A stretch of 33,811 bases of DNA, taken from IMG/VR virus record IMGVR_UViG_3300031772_001877, positions 1 through 33,811 of that record, one strand, 5' to 3'. Below, piece after piece: positions 32,414 through 33,811 of this stretch (its first letter is position 1; each line of letters begins with the position of its first letter). The stretch is from a virus. The notes under the pieces were generated by a model. That model searched no databases. It had not been told where the DNA came from and worked only from the letters and a program-made list of their open reading frames with translations. Made by a program: the position numbers and the translations under genes.

Positions 32414-33135
32414 ATCTTCTCCTTATCCCTAGTCAATTGCCAATTCTCCATGTAAGGATCATAACCTTTTTTATATTCTTTCCATCCGTCGAAGCTGGGC
32501 AAATCAACGTCCTTGCGAAGATGTTCTAATACGTCCCTTCTTAACCCTCCCTGCTCGATCAAATTGAAAAAAGAAATAGGCCAAAGCATTTGATCGAGCG
32601 GAGCGTATATCCGATACTTGACGGAAAATTCTCCACCCCACAACTCGAAATTGTAGGCTCCCGTCCATGCTTTATCAAACGGGGGACCCGGCATCCGATC
32701 CAAGACGTATGCACAAAGAGCCCTGAGATACTCCGTCCTCATGAAGCACGGAAGCAATAAGTTTCTCTTGTATTTGGGCTCCTCATCGTTGAACGCGCCC
32801 CATTGTGCATATCCCTGGACGTGAATCTCCGGAGCGTACACCCTGGAGACATAGACGGCCCCGTTATTTTTATCCTTGCCCAGGATTTCAAGAGCTTCTC
32901 CTATACCCTCCGGATCGACGTACTTATTAAGAATATAATCGTCAAGAGTGATATAAACAAACTCGTCATTCATCCCGGATATGGAATAAATCAATCGCCT
33001 AACCCATCCGGTATCGGTAGGAGCATCTAGAGTTATCAATTCCATTCCATGCGCGGGATAATATTTCTCAAAGCACGCCTTATATGCTTTGACTACATCC
33101 TCGCGCCCGGGAGCGGAAAGAATTATATTCTTCAT
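32410..33135 (-). CDS. Glycosyltransferase-like protein
   Basis: The 241-aa protein overlaps both neighbours by ATGA. It opens MKNIILSAPGREDVVKAYKA, then VYITLDDYILNKYVDPEGI with an LDDY in the place of the GT-A metal site, RRLIYSISGMNDEFV before it, and LLPCFMRTEYLRALCAYVLDRMPG plus FELWGGEFSVKY after it. The layout matches the protein at 27155-27832, so the two appear to be paralogues. Probable nucleotide-sugar transferase; donor and acceptor not determined. Confidence 0.6.
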   Translation of the reverse strand: MKNIILSAPGREDVVKAYKACFEKYYPAHGMELITLDAPTDTGWVRRLIYSISGMNDEFVYITLDDYILNKYVDPEGIGEALEILGKDKNNGAVYVSRVYAPEIHVQGYAQWGAFNDEEPKYKRNLLLPCFMRTEYLRALCAYVLDRMPGPPFDKAWTGAYNFELWGGEFSVKYRIYAPLDQMLWPISFFNLIEQGGLRRDVLEHLRKDVDLPSFDGWKEYKKGYDPYMENWQLTRDKEKI

Positions 33136-33317
33136 ATCTCGCCAAGATACAGGAGACTTAATACTTGCCTCATCGTGAATTTATTCCTATGCCTTTTGAT
33201 TCTTGCGTCCATCTTCTTCGCTTCTGACTTGGGATTAATATGGCAACAGGAACACTTCATCCCGCCAGGGCCATCCACGGCCTTAGACTTCTCCTTTTTG
33301 TAAAGTGATTTTTCCAT
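33132..33317 (-). CDS. Small basic Cys-containing protein
   Basis: A 61-aa frame coupled at both ends (TAATG before, ATGA after). It has GGMKCSCCHINPKSEAKKMDAR: three Cys and one His close together, then a basic helix (RIKRHRNKFTMRQVLSLLYL). It could bind zinc or nucleic acid. No family recognised. Confidence 0.5.
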   Translation of the reverse strand: MEKSLYKKEKSKAVDGPGGMKCSCCHINPKSEAKKMDARIKRHRNKFTMRQVLSLLYLGEI

Positions 33318-33811
33318 TAGCCTAACTTTAGTAAATTTATAATCCTCTTTATCAGGCTGGGATTGTTGGGGTCGAACGTTTCATTTCCTATTGCGGATTT
33401 TATCTGAGTCGGCTCGAATGCTATAAAGTGAATCGTTCCCGGATTCATCCCCCGCATCTTCTGACCGATTCTACGTTGAGAACCGAATTTGATATCTACC
33501 GTGGAATCTATAATTCCGTCATACCCGGCAGCTTCAAATGCCGCCCGCATAATTTCTTTACTTACCAGCTTTCCGTTATCATCGGTGTAGTAATTAAATT
33601 CTTCATCTTTAGAAATGATATCGACTAATTTCGATGCCGATATCCCATCCTCCTCTTCAAGTATCTTCGTCACTACATCATCAACTTTTCCGCCACTAAA
33701 ATCCCCATACCGATTCGATATATCCCGCAAGGAAACAATAAAGTCTACCAATTTTCCTTTTTCGTTCCCGTCTTCGTCCACGTCGTAATCAAGATAGGAT
33801 TCCTTCTTCCC
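33317..33811 (-). CDS. C-terminal part of an ADP-ribosyltransferase-like protein (5' end outside window)
   Basis: The frame is open to the right edge; an internal GTG at 33781 is not taken as the start because the upstream sequence is coding-like. The last part reads AGYDGIIDSTVDIKFG, then IHFIAFEPTQIKSAIGNETFDPNNPSL, the pattern 'GYDGI ... vF.p.QIKSa.gN.gtFDP.NP.I' typical of ADP-ribosyltransferase domains in phage polyvalent proteins and of related effector ends. The catalytic N-terminal residues lie outside the window. It ends IINLLKLG, the same start as the Gly-rich module found in the next genes. Confidence 0.6.
   Translation of the reverse strand, partial: GKKESYLDYDVDEDGNEKGKLVDFIVSLRDISNRYGDFSGGKVDDVVTKILEEEDGISASKLVDIISKDEEFNYYTDDNGKLVSKEIMRAAFEAAGYDGIIDSTVDIKFGSQRRIGQKMRGMNPGTIHFIAFEPTQIKSAIGNETFDPNNPSLIKRIINLLKLG

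Larger units (their letters stand above)
157..33039. other. Dispersed TTGRTAA motif, strongly over-represented
   Basis: By hand count the window has about 34 TTGATAA, 22 TTGGTAA, 28 TTATCAA and 22 TTACCAA on the plus strand, about 106 sites in total. Some 8-10 would be expected by chance at this composition. Most are preceded by A or T and often followed by T. Both orientations are about equal, sites fall in several codon phases, and some lie in start regions (8262, 13584, 18907, 21396). Counts are manual and may be off by a few. Confidence 0.6.

Overview
The window is a slice of a tailed double-stranded DNA phage (Caudoviricetes), or a prophage of that type, with a siphovirus-like long non-contractile tail. 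Every gene I can support lies on the minus strand. They are packed almost without gaps, and most junctions are ATGA or TAATG overlaps or spacers under 20 nt, as expected of one late structural operon read from high to low coordinates. No integrase, repressor, replication gene, tRNA or host gene is visible, so the host cannot be named. Base composition is moderate, and the genes have bacterial-type ribosome binding sites (AGGAGG, AAGGAG).

In transcription order, the first third (33811 to about 26470) is an accessory or virion-cargo block. It holds the 3' end of an ADP-ribosyltransferase-like protein, two proteins carrying a repeated Gly-rich 'GGPGSG...GHxGRPGxRGGS' module (one with an HExxH metallopeptidase motif), two related glycosyltransferase-like proteins, a class I methyltransferase, a hexapeptide acyltransferase, a membrane-anchored coiled-coil protein and several very small zinc-finger-like proteins. 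The packaging and head block follows (26477 to 11417): large terminase, a portal fused to a MuF domain, three structural or hypothetical proteins including a 657-aa protein with 29 copies of an SDAR(I/V)(L/F)KTQ repeat, an S-adenosylmethionine decarboxylase / spermidine synthase pair, a Cys-rich protein, an XkdF-type prohead protease, an acidic scaffold-like protein, an HK97-fold major capsid protein, a third glycosyltransferase, an HK97 gp10-like protein, a head-tail connector and a head-closure protein. Three small secreted or membrane proteins (11430 to 10406), one with a perfect EF-hand loop, separate head from tail. The tail block (10405 to 1) has a tail terminator-like protein, tail tube, tail assembly chaperone with a probable -1 frameshift extension, tape measure, distal tail protein, an unexpected shortened QueA-like protein, and a giant hub/fibre protein with SGxIxSGxIG repeats that runs off the left edge.

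The most unusual content is metabolic genes placed inside the morphogenesis operon. These are a miniature QueA (S-adenosylmethionine:tRNA ribosyltransferase-isomerase) homologue that has lost its inserted domain and sits between the distal tail and hub genes, and a SpeD-SpeE polyamine pair in the head module in which one key residue of each enzyme is changed. All three belong to families that use S-adenosylmethionine or its decarboxylated form. The polyamine pair could supply or alter polyamines for DNA condensation in the capsid; this is inference. Across the window, the heptamer TTGRTAA (either strand) occurs about 106 times by my hand count, roughly ten times the chance expectation, in both orientations and in several codon phases. 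Nothing annotated here explains it.
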